From Sphingobium sp. (lineage in GTDB: Bacteria > Pseudomonadota > Alphaproteobacteria > Sphingomonadales > Sphingomonadaceae): a stretch of DNA of 43,823 nucleotides. The stretch spans positions 1 through 43,823 of the forward strand of contig JALCRK010000029.1 of the NCBI GenBank assembly GCA_022652485.1, in the 5' to 3' direction. A model generated the notes under the pieces. That model was not told the origin of the DNA. It did no database searches and saw nothing but the letters and a program-made list of their open reading frames with translations. Shown here piece by piece: positions 1 to 7,796 of the stretch; the stretch's first letter is position 1; every line of letters starts with the position of its first letter. Position numbers and translations under genes: made by a program.

Positions 1-1
1 C

Positions 2-2122
2 GAAGGGCCGAAATCCAAGGTCCGCCAGATCAACATCATCGGCAACAGCGTCTTTTCCGACGGCAAGCTGCGCGGCGAAATGGCGACCAAGCAGGCGCGC
101 TTTACCCGCCTTTTCTCCTCCGGCACCAGCTATGATCCGGACCGCATGGCCTATGACCAGCAGAAGATGCGCCAGTTCTACCTGACGCAGGGCTATGCCG
201 ATTTCCGCGTGGTTTCCGCCGTGGCGGAGCTGACGCCGGACAAGCAGGACTTCATTATCACCTATGTCGTCGAGGAAGGCCAGCGCTACAAATTCGGCGA
301 CGTGAAGGTGGAGAGCGACATCCGGGATCTTTCCGGCGAGCGGCTGACCTCCATGCTGCCGATGCACAAGGGCGACTGGTATAACGCCAAGCGGGTGGAA
401 GACACCGTCGACCAGTTGAGCGAAACCGCGGGCCTGTTCGGCTATGCCTTCGCCAATGTCGAACCCGATTTCCAGCGCGACAAGGACAGTCGCACGATGG
501 GGATCACCTTCCATCTCAACAACGCGCCGCGTGTGTATGTCGAACGGGTCGATATCAACGGCAACACGCTGACGCAGGACAAGGTGGTGCGGCGCGAGTT
601 CCGCCTTGCCGAGGGCGACGCGTTCAACAGCTTCCAGGTCAAGCGCTCGACCGACCGCATCCGCTCGCTCGGTTTCTTCCAGGACAAGATGGATGTGGAG
701 CAGAAGCCCGGCTCCGCGCCGGACCGCATCGTGCTCGAAACCAATGTCGAGGAAAAATCGACCGGCGAGCTGTCGCTGTCGGCGGGTTATTCCAGCCTTG
801 AGCGGATCATCTTCTCCGCCTCCGTCACCCAGCACAACTTCCGCGGCAAGGGGCAGGAGCTTTCGACCAGCGTCGATTATTCCAAATATTCCAAGTCGAT
901 ACAGCTCGGTTTTACCGAGCCATATCTGTTCGACAAGAATGTCGCGCTCGGTGGCGACATCTATCGCCGCGACCAGAACAGCTTCCGCTATCTCAACAAC
1001 AACGACCGCAACCGCACCTATCAGCAGGTGACGACCGGTACACAGGTCCGCGCCGGTGTGCCGCTCACGGAATATACCTCGCTGGCGCTGCGCTACAGCC
1101 TCAATTTCGATGATGTGACGCTGGACCGGAGCACCTATTTCTCCGATCTCAACGGGGATGGGGTTATCGGCGGCAATGAGTGTGATTCTTTGCTGGCGGG
1201 CCGCTATTTGTGCGACGCGATCGGCAAGCGGACGACCTCTTCGGTTGGCTACTCGTTCATTTTCGACAATCGCGACAACCGCCTCCGCCCGACACATGGC
1301 CGCACCTTCACCTTCAGCCAGGATTTCGCCGGACTGGGTGGCAGCGTCAAATATCTGCGCTCGCGGGTCGATGCCGGGCAGTGGATTCCCATAACCGGCA
1401 GCTTCGTTCTCAGCCTGAAGGCGGAAGCGGGTTATATTCTTGGCCTCGGTAAGCAATCGTCTGATCCAACAGTGGACAAGGTGCGCCTGACCGACCGCTT
1501 CTTCCTCGGTGAGCCGCAGCTGCGCGGGTTTGACATTCGTGGCGTGGGGCCGCGCGTGATCCGTGAATACGGGAGCTACAGCGCGACTGGCTTCACATCC
1601 AGCGGACAAAAGGCCGATGATGCCTTGGGTGGCCGACTCTATTATCTGGGCCATGCGGAAATCGAAATCCCGCTCGGTGCCGGAGCGCGCGAAATGGGTC
1701 TGCGCCCCTCAATTTTCATGGATGTTGGCGCGGTAGGTAAAATCCGCAAGCCGACTATCACGCCTCAGTTTGGCGGGTATTGCCAGGCAGTTTCGGGTAC
1801 CATTTCAACCAATTCACAAGGGCAACAGGTAAAAACGCCAAACCCGAACGCCGCGCCTGTCAACACACCAGCCACCAATTTTATTGGTCAGTGCCCGACA
1901 AATACCGTTAATGGCTCCAATTATACGGATTACACATATCTCGGTAATGCCTTCCAGGAAACCTACGTCGGCAACAGCCTTTCGCCGCGCCTTTCGGTCG
2001 GTTTCGGCGTCAACTGGAACTCGCCGTTCGGGCCGTTCCGCATCGACATCGCCAAGGCGCTTCTGAAACAAAAGGGCGACGACACCAAGCTCATCACCTT
2101 CAACATAGGAACCCAATTCTGA
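2..2122 (+). CDS. bamA: Outer membrane protein assembly factor BamA (5' end outside window)
   Basis: Core of the BAM complex, which folds and inserts beta-barrel proteins into the outer membrane. The reading frame is open from base 2, so the gene starts upstream; the first visible residues (VRQINIIGNSVFSD) look like a POTRA repeat, probably POTRA3. Two further POTRA domains follow (about FGDVKVESDI and RVYVERVDINGN), then a 16-strand barrel domain. The barrel contains the LRGF motif of extracellular loop 6 (QLRGFDIRGVGPR) and ends in a terminal phenylalanine (NIGTQF), the usual signal of BAM substrates. A Ser/Thr/Asn/Pro-rich loop near residues 560-620 of the visible part is probably a variable extracellular loop. 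The stop overlaps the ompH start by one base (TGATG), which suggests translational coupling. Confidence 0.97.
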   Translation, partial: EGPKSKVRQINIIGNSVFSDGKLRGEMATKQARFTRLFSSGTSYDPDRMAYDQQKMRQFYLTQGYADFRVVSAVAELTPDKQDFIITYVVEEGQRYKFGDVKVESDIRDLSGERLTSMLPMHKGDWYNAKRVEDTVDQLSETAGLFGYAFANVEPDFQRDKDSRTMGITFHLNNAPRVYVERVDINGNTLTQDKVVRREFRLAEGDAFNSFQVKRSTDRIRSLGFFQDKMDVEQKPGSAPDRIVLETNVEEKSTGELSLSAGYSSLERIIFSASVTQHNFRGKGQELSTSVDYSKYSKSIQLGFTEPYLFDKNVALGGDIYRRDQNSFRYLNNNDRNRTYQQVTTGTQVRAGVPLTEYTSLALRYSLNFDDVTLDRSTYFSDLNGDGVIGGNECDSLLAGRYLCDAIGKRTTSSVGYSFIFDNRDNRLRPTHGRTFTFSQDFAGLGGSVKYLRSRVDAGQWIPITGSFVLSLKAEAGYILGLGKQSSDPTVDKVRLTDRFFLGEPQLRGFDIRGVGPRVIREYGSYSATGFTSSGQKADDALGGRLYYLGHAEIEIPLGAGAREMGLRPSIFMDVGAVGKIRKPTITPQFGGYCQAVSGTISTNSQGQQVKTPNPNAAPVNTPATNFIGQCPTNTVNGSNYTDYTYLGNAFQETYVGNSLSPRLSVGFGVNWNSPFGPFRIDIAKALLKQKGDDTKLITFNIGTQF

Positions 2123-2781
2123 TGAAAAGCATTTTCAAGGCGCTCGCGCTGGCGAGCATTTCCGTTTCCGCCCTGTCGCTGACGGCGGTGCCCGCTGCCG
2201 CGCAGTCGAAGCTCGGCATCGGCGTCGTCAACATCGAGCAGGCGGTCGGCACCAGCTCTGCCGCCACCACCGCGCGCAGCCAGATGGAGACCACCTACAA
2301 GGCGACCATCGACAGTTTCAATGCGCGCAAGACCGCGATCGACACCGAGCTGAAGCAGAAGGCCGATGCATTGCAGGCAGGCCTCAAGGCAGCGGGCGGC
2401 AAGTCGACCCCGGCGCTGCAGACGCAATATGAGGCGCTGCAGACCCGTCAGCAGCAGGCGCAGGCCGAGCTTCAACGCCTCGGCCAGCCGCTGGCGCTCG
2501 CCAATGCCTATGTCGAGGAACAGATCGGCGCGAAGCTGGGCGATGCGCTCAAGAACGCGATGAAGAAGGCGAACGTCGATCTGGTGCTCGCGCCCGACGC
2601 CACCGTTTCCTATGCACCCACAGTTGATATCACCGCGATGGTGGTGACGGAGCTGAACGCGCTCGTCCCGGCGGTCGGCATCGTGCCGCCTGCTGGCTGG
2701 CGTCCGGGTGGCCAGCAGCAGGCTGGTGCGCCCGCTGCCGCTGCCGCGCCTGCCGCTTCCGCTCAGCCGGCGGGGCGCTAA
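2122..2781 (+). CDS. ompH: OmpH/Skp-family periplasmic chaperone
   Basis: A 219-residue exported protein. It starts with a clear signal peptide ([19 protein letters not shown], cleavage near AAAQ/SK). The mature part begins with the [13 protein letters not shown] strand typical of Skp/OmpH, followed by a long Gln/Ala/Lys-rich helical stretch (about residues 55-150) that would form the coiled-coil tentacle. The C-terminal 30 residues are Ala/Pro/Gln-rich and low in complexity, longer than in E. coli Skp. Skp-type proteins hold unfolded outer-membrane proteins for delivery to BAM, and the position directly after bamA supports that role. The start codon overlaps the bamA stop. Confidence 0.92.
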   Translation: MKSIFKALALASISVSALSLTAVPAAAQSKLGIGVVNIEQAVGTSSAATTARSQMETTYKATIDSFNARKTAIDTELKQKADALQAGLKAAGGKSTPALQTQYEALQTRQQQAQAELQRLGQPLALANAYVEEQIGAKLGDALKNAMKKANVDLVLAPDATVSYAPTVDITAMVVTELNALVPAVGIVPPAGWRPGGQQQAGAPAAAAAPAASAQPAGR

Positions 2782-2788
2782 GCCGCCC

Positions 2789-3271
2789 ATGAGTGAGGAA
2801 GGCAATACAGAAGTGACGGCGCGGGGGCCGATGGATATCCGCGCCGTGATGGCCGCGCTGCCGCATCGCTATCCGATGCTGCTGATCGACCGGGTGGTCT
2901 CGATGGTGCCGAGCACCTCGATCCACGCGGTCAAGGCGGTTTCGGTCAACGAGCCGTTCTTTCAGGGCCATTTCCCGACCCGGCCGATCATGCCCGGCGT
3001 ACTGATCGTCGAGGCGATCGCGCAGGCGGCGGGGATATTGGCGGTCGAATCGCTTGGCCTCTCCGGCACCGGCAAGCTCGTCTATTTCATGGGCATCGAA
3101 GGCGCGAAGTTCCGCCAGCCGATCGAACCCGGTTGCCTCGTCGATTTCCATGTCGAGTTCACGCAGGTGCGCGGCGCGATTTGCAAATTCTCCGGCAAGG
3201 CGATGGTCGAGGGCAAGCTCTGTGCCGAGGCGCAGTGCGTGGCGATGATCTCCGACCCGCCGAAGGATTAA
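2789..3271 (+). CDS. fabZ: 3-hydroxyacyl-[acyl-carrier-protein] dehydratase FabZ
   Basis: Hot-dog-fold dehydratase of type II fatty acid synthesis. The catalytic pair is visible: H61 in [11 protein letters not shown] and E75 in [11 protein letters not shown], 14 residues apart as in the E. coli enzyme. With the ATG at 2789 the protein has 160 residues; an in-frame ATG at 2831 would give 146, closer to many homologues. Neither start has a strong ribosome-binding site, so the start is uncertain. The gene begins 7 bp after ompH. In most Gram-negative bacteria lpxD sits between ompH and fabZ and lpxA follows; both are absent here, as expected if the outer leaflet carries glycosphingolipids rather than lipid A. 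Confidence 0.95.
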   Translation: MSEEGNTEVTARGPMDIRAVMAALPHRYPMLLIDRVVSMVPSTSIHAVKAVSVNEPFFQGHFPTRPIMPGVLIVEAIAQAAGILAVESLGLSGTGKLVYFMGIEGAKFRQPIEPGCLVDFHVEFTQVRGAICKFSGKAMVEGKLCAEAQCVAMISDPPKD

Positions 3272-3300
3272 ATTTTGCCGCTGGAATTCCACCTAACCGC

Positions 3301-3382
3301 TCGTCTTTCCCGCGAAAGCGGGAATCCAGTGAGTAGAACGTAACTTATCCTTGTGGATCCCCGCGTTCGCGGGGATGACGGG
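3301..3382. repeat. REP-like intergenic palindromic repeat
   Basis: Two near-inverted arms, TTCCCGCGAAAGCGGGAATCC and GGATCCCCGCGTTCGCGGGGA, flank a central spacer, and each arm is itself a small hairpin (CCCGC/GCGGG). This is the widespread 'CGTCATTCCCGCGAAAGCGGGAATCC' type of short dispersed element seen in intergenic spaces of alphaproteobacteria. It lies between fabZ and rpmE and has no coding capacity. A related, more diverged copy is at 9022-9096. Confidence 0.75.
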
Positions 3383-3431
3383 TTGGGCTAGCGGCATGGA
3401 TAGGCTTCCATTTTCCTTGCCTTTGGGGCTT

Positions 3432-3448
3432 CCGCCCGCTAAGGGCGG
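3432..3448. other. GC-rich hairpin upstream of rpmE
   Basis: CCGCCC-GCTAA-GGGCGG forms a perfect 6-bp stem with a 5-base loop. It has no T-run on either side, so it is a weak candidate for an intrinsic terminator of the bamA operon. A TATACC sequence just downstream (about 3460) could be the rpmE -10 element, in which case the hairpin would lie outside the rpmE transcript. Confidence 0.35.
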
Positions 3449-3508
3449 CGCTTCGATTTATACCCTACGCTTGAGGCCGGTCGGAACCGGCCAATGATGG
3501 AGCAGAAC

Positions 3509-3733
3509 ATGAAGCAGGATACCCACCCCGATTACCATTTCATCACGGTGCAGATGACCGACGGCACCACCTTCCAGACCCGCTCGACCTGGGGCAAGGA
3601 AGGCGACACGATGGCGCTCGATATCGATCCCAAGTCGCACCCGGCATGGACCGGCGGCACGCGCAATATCGACCAGGGTGGCCAGGTGGCCCGCTTCAAC
3701 AAGCGCTTCGGTGGGCTTACGCTCAAGAAGTAA
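3509..3733 (+). CDS. rpmE: 50S ribosomal protein L31
   Basis: Small basic ribosomal protein of the large subunit, 74 residues from the ATG at 3509. That start is preferred over an in-frame ATG at 3494 because GGAG (3499-3502) sits six bases upstream. The sequence carries the L31 pattern ([15 protein letters not shown], then HPAWTG near the middle, and RFNKRFG close to the end). There is no CxxC zinc-binding motif, so this is the zinc-independent form. It stands alone and is followed by a strong intrinsic terminator. Confidence 0.93.
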   Translation: MKQDTHPDYHFITVQMTDGTTFQTRSTWGKEGDTMALDIDPKSHPAWTGGTRNIDQGGQVARFNKRFGGLTLKK

Positions 3734-3758
3734 GCATTTTGCGAGAGCAGATACGGAG

Positions 3759-3785
3759 AGGGCGCCCATTGCGGCGCCCTTTTTT
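3759..3785 (+). terminator. Rho-independent terminator of rpmE
   Basis: AGGGCGCC-CATTGC-GGCGCCCT forms a perfect 8-bp stem with a 6-base loop, followed at once by a run of T (3780-3785). It is placed 25 bp after the rpmE stop. Confidence 0.9.
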
Positions 3786-3816
3786 GTTCGGTGGCGAAGA
3801 GCTTTTTGATACCGTC

Positions 3817-3902
3817 ATGCTGAACTTGGTCCAGCATCCATTCTACATCACCCGCGATCAGTTGATGAGGAGTAGTGGACCCTGAAACACGTTCAGGGTG
3901 AC
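3817..3902. repeat. Second type of intergenic palindromic repeat
   Basis: Begins GTCATGCTGAACTTGGTCCAG and ends CCTGAAACACGTTCAGGGTGAC, which are imperfect inverted copies of each other (both read GTCAxxCTGAACxxG towards the centre). It has the style of dispersed 'GTCATGCTGAACTTG' repeats of sphingomonads and sits between the convergent rpmE and dcd genes. Confidence 0.65.
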
Positions 3903-3910
3903 GATGTCCT

Positions 3911-4465
3911 TCACAGCCTCGGCAGCGTCACGCCCCGCTGCCCCATATATTTCCCCGCGCGGTCGGCATAGGTGACTTCGCATGGCTCGTTGCCTTGCAG
4001 AAACAGAAACTGACACGCCCCCTCATTGGCGTAGATTTTCGCAGGCAACGGCGTGGTGTTGGAGAACTCCAGCGTCACATGGCCTTCCCAGCCCGGCTCC
4101 AGCGGCGTGACGTTGACGATGATGCCGCAGCGCGCATAGGTCGATTTGCCGAGGCAGATGACCAGCACGTCTTTCGGCACGCGGAAATATTCTACCGTGC
4201 GGGCAAGGGCGAAGCTGTTGGGCGGGATGATGCACACGTCGGTCTTGCGATCGACCAGCGATTTGCCGTCGAAATTCTTGGGGTCCACCACGGCGCTGTC
4301 GACATTGGTGAAGATCTTGAACTCGTCCGCCACCCGCGCGTCATAACCGTAAGACGAGAGGCCGTAGCTGATGCAGCCATCGCGTTGTTGCCGGTCGACG
4401 AACGGCTCGATCATGCCGTGTTCGAGCGATTGGGTGCGTATCCAGCGGTCTGAAAGGATCGACAT
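3911..4465 (-). CDS. dcd: dCTP deaminase
   Basis: Converts dCTP to dUTP in pyrimidine deoxynucleotide synthesis, supplying the route to dTMP. The 184-residue protein has the family's usual length and the conserved trimeric Dcd/dUTPase-fold blocks: [13 protein letters not shown] near residue 40, the GKSTYARCG loop near residue 108, and the active-site segment [16 protein letters not shown] with its conserved glutamate. The C-terminal [13 protein letters not shown] motif, which closes over the nucleotide, is also present. The gene is on the minus strand, convergent with rpmE across a palindromic repeat. Confidence 0.96.
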   Translation of the reverse strand: MSILSDRWIRTQSLEHGMIEPFVDRQQRDGCISYGLSSYGYDARVADEFKIFTNVDSAVVDPKNFDGKSLVDRKTDVCIIPPNSFALARTVEYFRVPKDVLVICLGKSTYARCGIIVNVTPLEPGWEGHVTLEFSNTTPLPAKIYANEGACQFLFLQGNEPCEVTYADRAGKYMGQRGVTLPRL

Positions 4466-4536
4466 GCGGTGAGGGTCTCTTTGCCTGTGTGTGTTGCGTG
4501 CCTAACCGGCTAAGGACTGACCCGCAAGCCGCTCTC

Positions 4537-5226
4537 TCACTTCGCGACGACGATCCATTCCACGGGCATCTGCACGCCTGCCACCTGCCGCGCCGGATTG
4601 GCTGTCCACATCACCCACGGATGGCTGGCATAATGGGGCGCGAACCAGGCGCGGTCGAGCCACAGGGTGCGGTTGATGCTCTCGCTGATCGCGTAACGCT
4701 GCTCCGCTGCTTGCGAAAGATGGAGCAGCGTCGGCTTGCCCATATGGGCCTCGACGAGATTGATGAGCGTGTTCAATTCGCTCACGACCCTGTCCCGGCC
4801 CGGCAGCGCGGCGCAGGCCGGGGCATCGTCGATGCGGATGGCGGCGGGGAGTGCGGCGTTGTCGCGCGGCACCGTGGTCACGAACACGGTAGCCTGGGCG
4901 CTGGCGGGAAAGCAGGGATCGAACAGGATCTCCGCGCCATAGCGCATCCCGGCGGCTTTCGCCTCGGCCCAGTTGCGGGAAAAGGCCGGATCGCGCCCGT
5001 GCTGGCCATTGACGGCGCGGACATAGACGAAATCGGGATTTTGCGTTTGCAGACTGCCCCAGTCGACGACCCCGTGCACGGCGGACAGCGCCAGACCCTG
5101 CATCGGATAGTCGGTGCGGGCGGGCGTCCAGTGTCGCCAGCGCTGCCAGCCGAAGGCAGCGGCCACCGCCAGCAACAGCACAAGCGCCAGCACTGCGCGC
5201 AGCCAGAACCTCGGACGGGTGCTCAT
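4537..5226 (-). CDS. GH25-type lysozyme-fold protein with degenerate active site
   Basis: A 229-residue protein with an N-terminal membrane anchor or uncleaved signal (about residues 10-28) and a GH25 (Cellosyl/Lyc) lysozyme-like domain. The family layout is clear: GLALSAVHGVVDWGSLQ, DFVYVRAVNGQHGRDPAF, NWAEAKAAGMRYGAE, and a closing segment PWVMWTANP. Active GH25 enzymes normally read G-[IL]-D-V-S at the first motif and D-x-E at the catalytic motif. Here the first aspartate position is alanine (GLALS) and the expected D-x-E region reads AIRIDDAPAC, without the glutamate. It is therefore probably not a classical muramidase; peptidoglycan binding or a regulatory role is inference. It overlaps the UPF0262 gene by 4 bp (ATGA), so the two are co-translated. 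Confidence 0.75.
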   Translation of the reverse strand: MSTRPRFWLRAVLALVLLLAVAAAFGWQRWRHWTPARTDYPMQGLALSAVHGVVDWGSLQTQNPDFVYVRAVNGQHGRDPAFSRNWAEAKAAGMRYGAEILFDPCFPASAQATVFVTTVPRDNAALPAAIRIDDAPACAALPGRDRVVSELNTLINLVEAHMGKPTLLHLSQAAEQRYAISESINRTLWLDRAWFAPHYASHPWVMWTANPARQVAGVQMPVEWIVVAK

Positions 5227-5705
5227 TGCTTGATGTGCAGGACGCAGATGAGCGTGAACAGCCGCCGGGCGGTGTCGAAATCGACCTCGATCTTGCCGTC
5301 GAGCCGCTCGATCAACAGCTCCGCCGCCTGGTTGTGGATCGCACGTCGCGCCATGTCGACTGTCTCGATCTGCTGTGCGGTGGCCTGTCGGATCGCCTGG
5401 AAATAGGAATCGCAGATAGCGAAATAGTCCTTGATCGGGCGCCGGAAACGGCCAAGGCCGAGGATCACGGCCTCCAGAGGCGTACCGTCCTCGCGGTCGA
5501 TCTCGATGACGAGTCGGCCTTCCTGCACCGAGAGGCGCACCTTGTAAGGGCCGGCATAGCCATCGTCATGCTCGCGCAGGGGGCGGAAGAAATTTTCCTC
5601 CAGCAGGTCGAAGATCGCAATGCGGCGCTCCTGCTCCACATCGGCGCTGCGCCAGATGATGCTCTCCTGATCGAGGGCTATGTCTATGATGCGCGGATCG
5701 GCCAT
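5223..5705 (-). CDS. UPF0262 family protein
   Basis: Uncharacterised family found mainly in alphaproteobacteria. With the ATG at 5705 the protein has 160 residues, the family's usual size; a longer frame upstream would run into the dnaB promoter and is not family-like. Conserved blocks are visible: DIALDQESI, ADVEQERRIAIFDLLEEN, PFRR-like RFRRPIKDYFAICDSY, IHNQAAELLIERLDGKIEVDFDTARRLF and the C-terminal ICVLH. No catalytic motif or membrane segment is evident. It is divergent from dnaB and overlaps the downstream GH25-like gene by four bases. Function unknown. Confidence 0.9.
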   Translation of the reverse strand: MADPRIIDIALDQESIIWRSADVEQERRIAIFDLLEENFFRPLREHDDGYAGPYKVRLSVQEGRLVIEIDREDGTPLEAVILGLGRFRRPIKDYFAICDSYFQAIRQATAQQIETVDMARRAIHNQAAELLIERLDGKIEVDFDTARRLFTLICVLHIKQ

Positions 5706-5748
5706 ACCCAAGCAGTGCTGCGATGCAACGGAAAGATCAAGCGGATAG

Positions 5749-5757
5749 TTTTCCACA
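5749..5757 (+). promoter_or_regulatory. DnaA-box-like site in the dnaB/UPF0262 divergent promoter
   Basis: TTTTCCACA differs from the DnaA box TTATCCACA at one position. A weaker relative, CTTCCCACA, follows 19 bp later, and a GANTC methylation-type site (GAATC) is at 5796-5800. All lie in the 137-bp gap between the divergent UPF0262 and dnaB genes. Binding is not shown; this is a sequence match only. Confidence 0.35.
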
Positions 5758-5842
5758 GCATCGCGCAAACTTCCCACAGCCAAGCGCCCTGTCGTGAATC
5801 TGGTGCTTGCATCTCGGCGCGGACAGGCCGACAATCCTGCTT

Positions 5843-7330
5843 ATGGCCGAAGCACTGAAACTGGTGGAGGCGCCCGAGGGCGCCGTGAAAGAACTCCCGC
5901 GCAACATCGAGGCGGAGGCCGCGCTGCTGGGCGCGCTTCTCATTGACAACCGCGTCGCGGAAGATGTGCAGATGAAGCTGAAGCCGGTGCATTTCTTCGA
6001 ACCCGTGCACGGGCGCATCTATGAGGCGATCCTCAAGCTGCTGGATCGCAACATGATTGCCAGCCCGGTGACGCTGAAGCCGATGCTGGATCAGGATGCG
6101 GCGCTGAAGGATCTCGGCGGCTCCGCTTATCTGGTGCAGCTGACGGCGAGCGGCGCGTCGCTCATCGGCGCGCGGGATTTCGCCCAGCAGATCTACGACC
6201 TCGCCTTGCTGCGTGAGCTGGTCGGCGTGGGGCGTGAGCTGGTCGAGAACGCGCTCGATACCAGCGAGGATGTCGATCCCAAGGCGCAGATCGAGGCGGC
6301 GGAAGTCGCGCTCTATCGGGTGTCCGAAGGAGAGGGCGAGGTCGGCTCGGTCAAGAACTTCCTGCAAGCGAGCACAATGGCGGTGCAGGTGGCGGAGCGG
6401 GCGCTGAACAGTGGCGGCCATGTCTCCGGCATCACCACCGGCATTGACAGCCTCAATGCCAAGATCGGCGGCCTGCATAATTCAGACCTCATGATTCTCG
6501 CCGGGCGGCCGGGCATGGGCAAGACATCGCTCGCCACCAACATTGCCTATAATGCCGCCTCGCGCTGGCTGCGCGATGAAGCGGACGGGATCGATCCTTC
6601 CAAGAACATGGGGGCGCGCACCGCCTTTTTCAGCCTCGAAATGTCGGCGGACCAGCTTGCGACACGTATCCTTGCCGAACAGTCCGGTATTTCGGGCGAG
6701 GCTCTGCGCATGGGCAAGATCAGCAGGCAGGAGTTCCAGAACCTCTCCCGCGCGGCGCGGGAATTGCAGGAATTGCCGCTCTATATCGATGATACTCCGG
6801 GCCTGACGATTGCCGCGCTGCGCACCCGTGCGCGCCGATTGAAGCGGCGGCATGATGTCGGCTTCATCGTGGTGGACTATCTCCAGCTATTGCAGGGCTC
6901 CTCCAAATCCGGCGACAATCGCGTGCAGGAAATTTCGGAGATCAGCCGGGGTTTGAAAACGCTGGCGAAGGAACTGCACGTGCCCGTTCTTGCGCTGTCC
7001 CAGCTCAGCCGTGCGGTCGAAAGCCGCGAGGACAAAAGGCCGCAGCTCTCGGACCTGCGCGAATCAGGCTCGATCGAACAGGACGCGGACATGGTGTGGT
7101 TCGTGTTCCGCGAGGATTATTACGAAATGGCCAAAGAGCCGAAAATGGAGGACGAGGGCGCCTACGCCATCTGGCGCGAGAATATGGAACGCATCCACGG
7201 CCTCGCCGAGCTGATCGTCGCCAAGCAGCGCCACGGCGCCACCGGCAAGGTGCGTATGAAATTCGATGCGAAGACCACCAAATTCAGCGACCTTGCCGAG
7301 GGCGAGTACGCCGACTACGGCTATGAGTGA
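5843..7330 (+). CDS. dnaB: Replicative DNA helicase DnaB
   Basis: Hexameric 5'-3' helicase that unwinds DNA at the replication fork. From the ATG at 5843 the protein has 495 residues. The N-terminal DnaB domain begins at about residue 18 (PRNIEAEAALLGALL), followed by a linker and a RecA-type motor domain. Walker A is AGRPGMGKT with K227; later blocks are AFFSLEMSADQLATR, the Walker B-like FIVVDYLQLLQ, and LSQLSRAVESR followed by LSDLRESGSIEQDAD. The C-terminal VAKQRHGATG loop is typical of DnaB. An upstream in-frame ATG at 5807 would add 12 residues without family support. The stop abuts the stop of the convergent MAPEG gene. Confidence 0.96.
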   Translation: MAEALKLVEAPEGAVKELPRNIEAEAALLGALLIDNRVAEDVQMKLKPVHFFEPVHGRIYEAILKLLDRNMIASPVTLKPMLDQDAALKDLGGSAYLVQLTASGASLIGARDFAQQIYDLALLRELVGVGRELVENALDTSEDVDPKAQIEAAEVALYRVSEGEGEVGSVKNFLQASTMAVQVAERALNSGGHVSGITTGIDSLNAKIGGLHNSDLMILAGRPGMGKTSLATNIAYNAASRWLRDEADGIDPSKNMGARTAFFSLEMSADQLATRILAEQSGISGEALRMGKISRQEFQNLSRAARELQELPLYIDDTPGLTIAALRTRARRLKRRHDVGFIVVDYLQLLQGSSKSGDNRVQEISEISRGLKTLAKELHVPVLALSQLSRAVESREDKRPQLSDLRESGSIEQDADMVWFVFREDYYEMAKEPKMEDEGAYAIWRENMERIHGLAELIVAKQRHGATGKVRMKFDAKTTKFSDLAEGEYADYGYE

Positions 7331-7717
7331 TTACCGAACCGCGATGGACGCGAGATAGCCGGCAGGAACCAGAATCGCGGCGAGCGTCATCAGCATCCCA
7401 AGGCCTCGCGCCGGCATGACCGTCCCCAATATGCCGACGATATGGAGCGCCCGCCCGCAAAGCAGCAAGGCGGCGATGATGCAGACCAGTGTCTGGCCTG
7501 CGCCCTGATATTCGGCCAGCGCCATCAGGATCAGCGCCATTGGCACCGTTTCGGTGAAGTTTCCGTGGGTGCGAATGCGTCTGAGCAGCACATCATCCGT
7601 GCCATTGCCGAGCAGGGTCTTGGTCTTGGTCCGCTGCAGGCCGGTCATTATTGCCAGGACGACGAGCATCAGGCCGCAGATGGCGGCGGTAAGCGATGTT
7701 ATTGGCAACGAAGTCAT
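7331..7717 (-). CDS. MAPEG family membrane protein
   Basis: A 128-residue integral membrane protein with four predicted helices (about residues 8-25, 58-70, 75-98 and 103-124). The family signature around RTHGNFTETVPMALILMALAEYQG near residues 49-72, and GRALHIVGI, fit MAPEG proteins (membrane-associated proteins in eicosanoid and glutathione metabolism). Bacterial members are thought to act in glutathione-dependent detoxification, but the substrate here cannot be told. GGAGG lies upstream of the ATG. It is tail-to-tail with dnaB with no bases between the stops. Confidence 0.85.
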   Translation of the reverse strand: MTSLPITSLTAAICGLMLVVLAIMTGLQRTKTKTLLGNGTDDVLLRRIRTHGNFTETVPMALILMALAEYQGAGQTLVCIIAALLLCGRALHIVGILGTVMPARGLGMLMTLAAILVPAGYLASIAVR

Positions 7718-7796
7718 GTTGGATCCCTCCCCCAGGCAGCCCGGAGTGCGAGCCGCGTAGGGGAAGGTATAGGGATTGTCGCGTTTGGCAAGCCGC

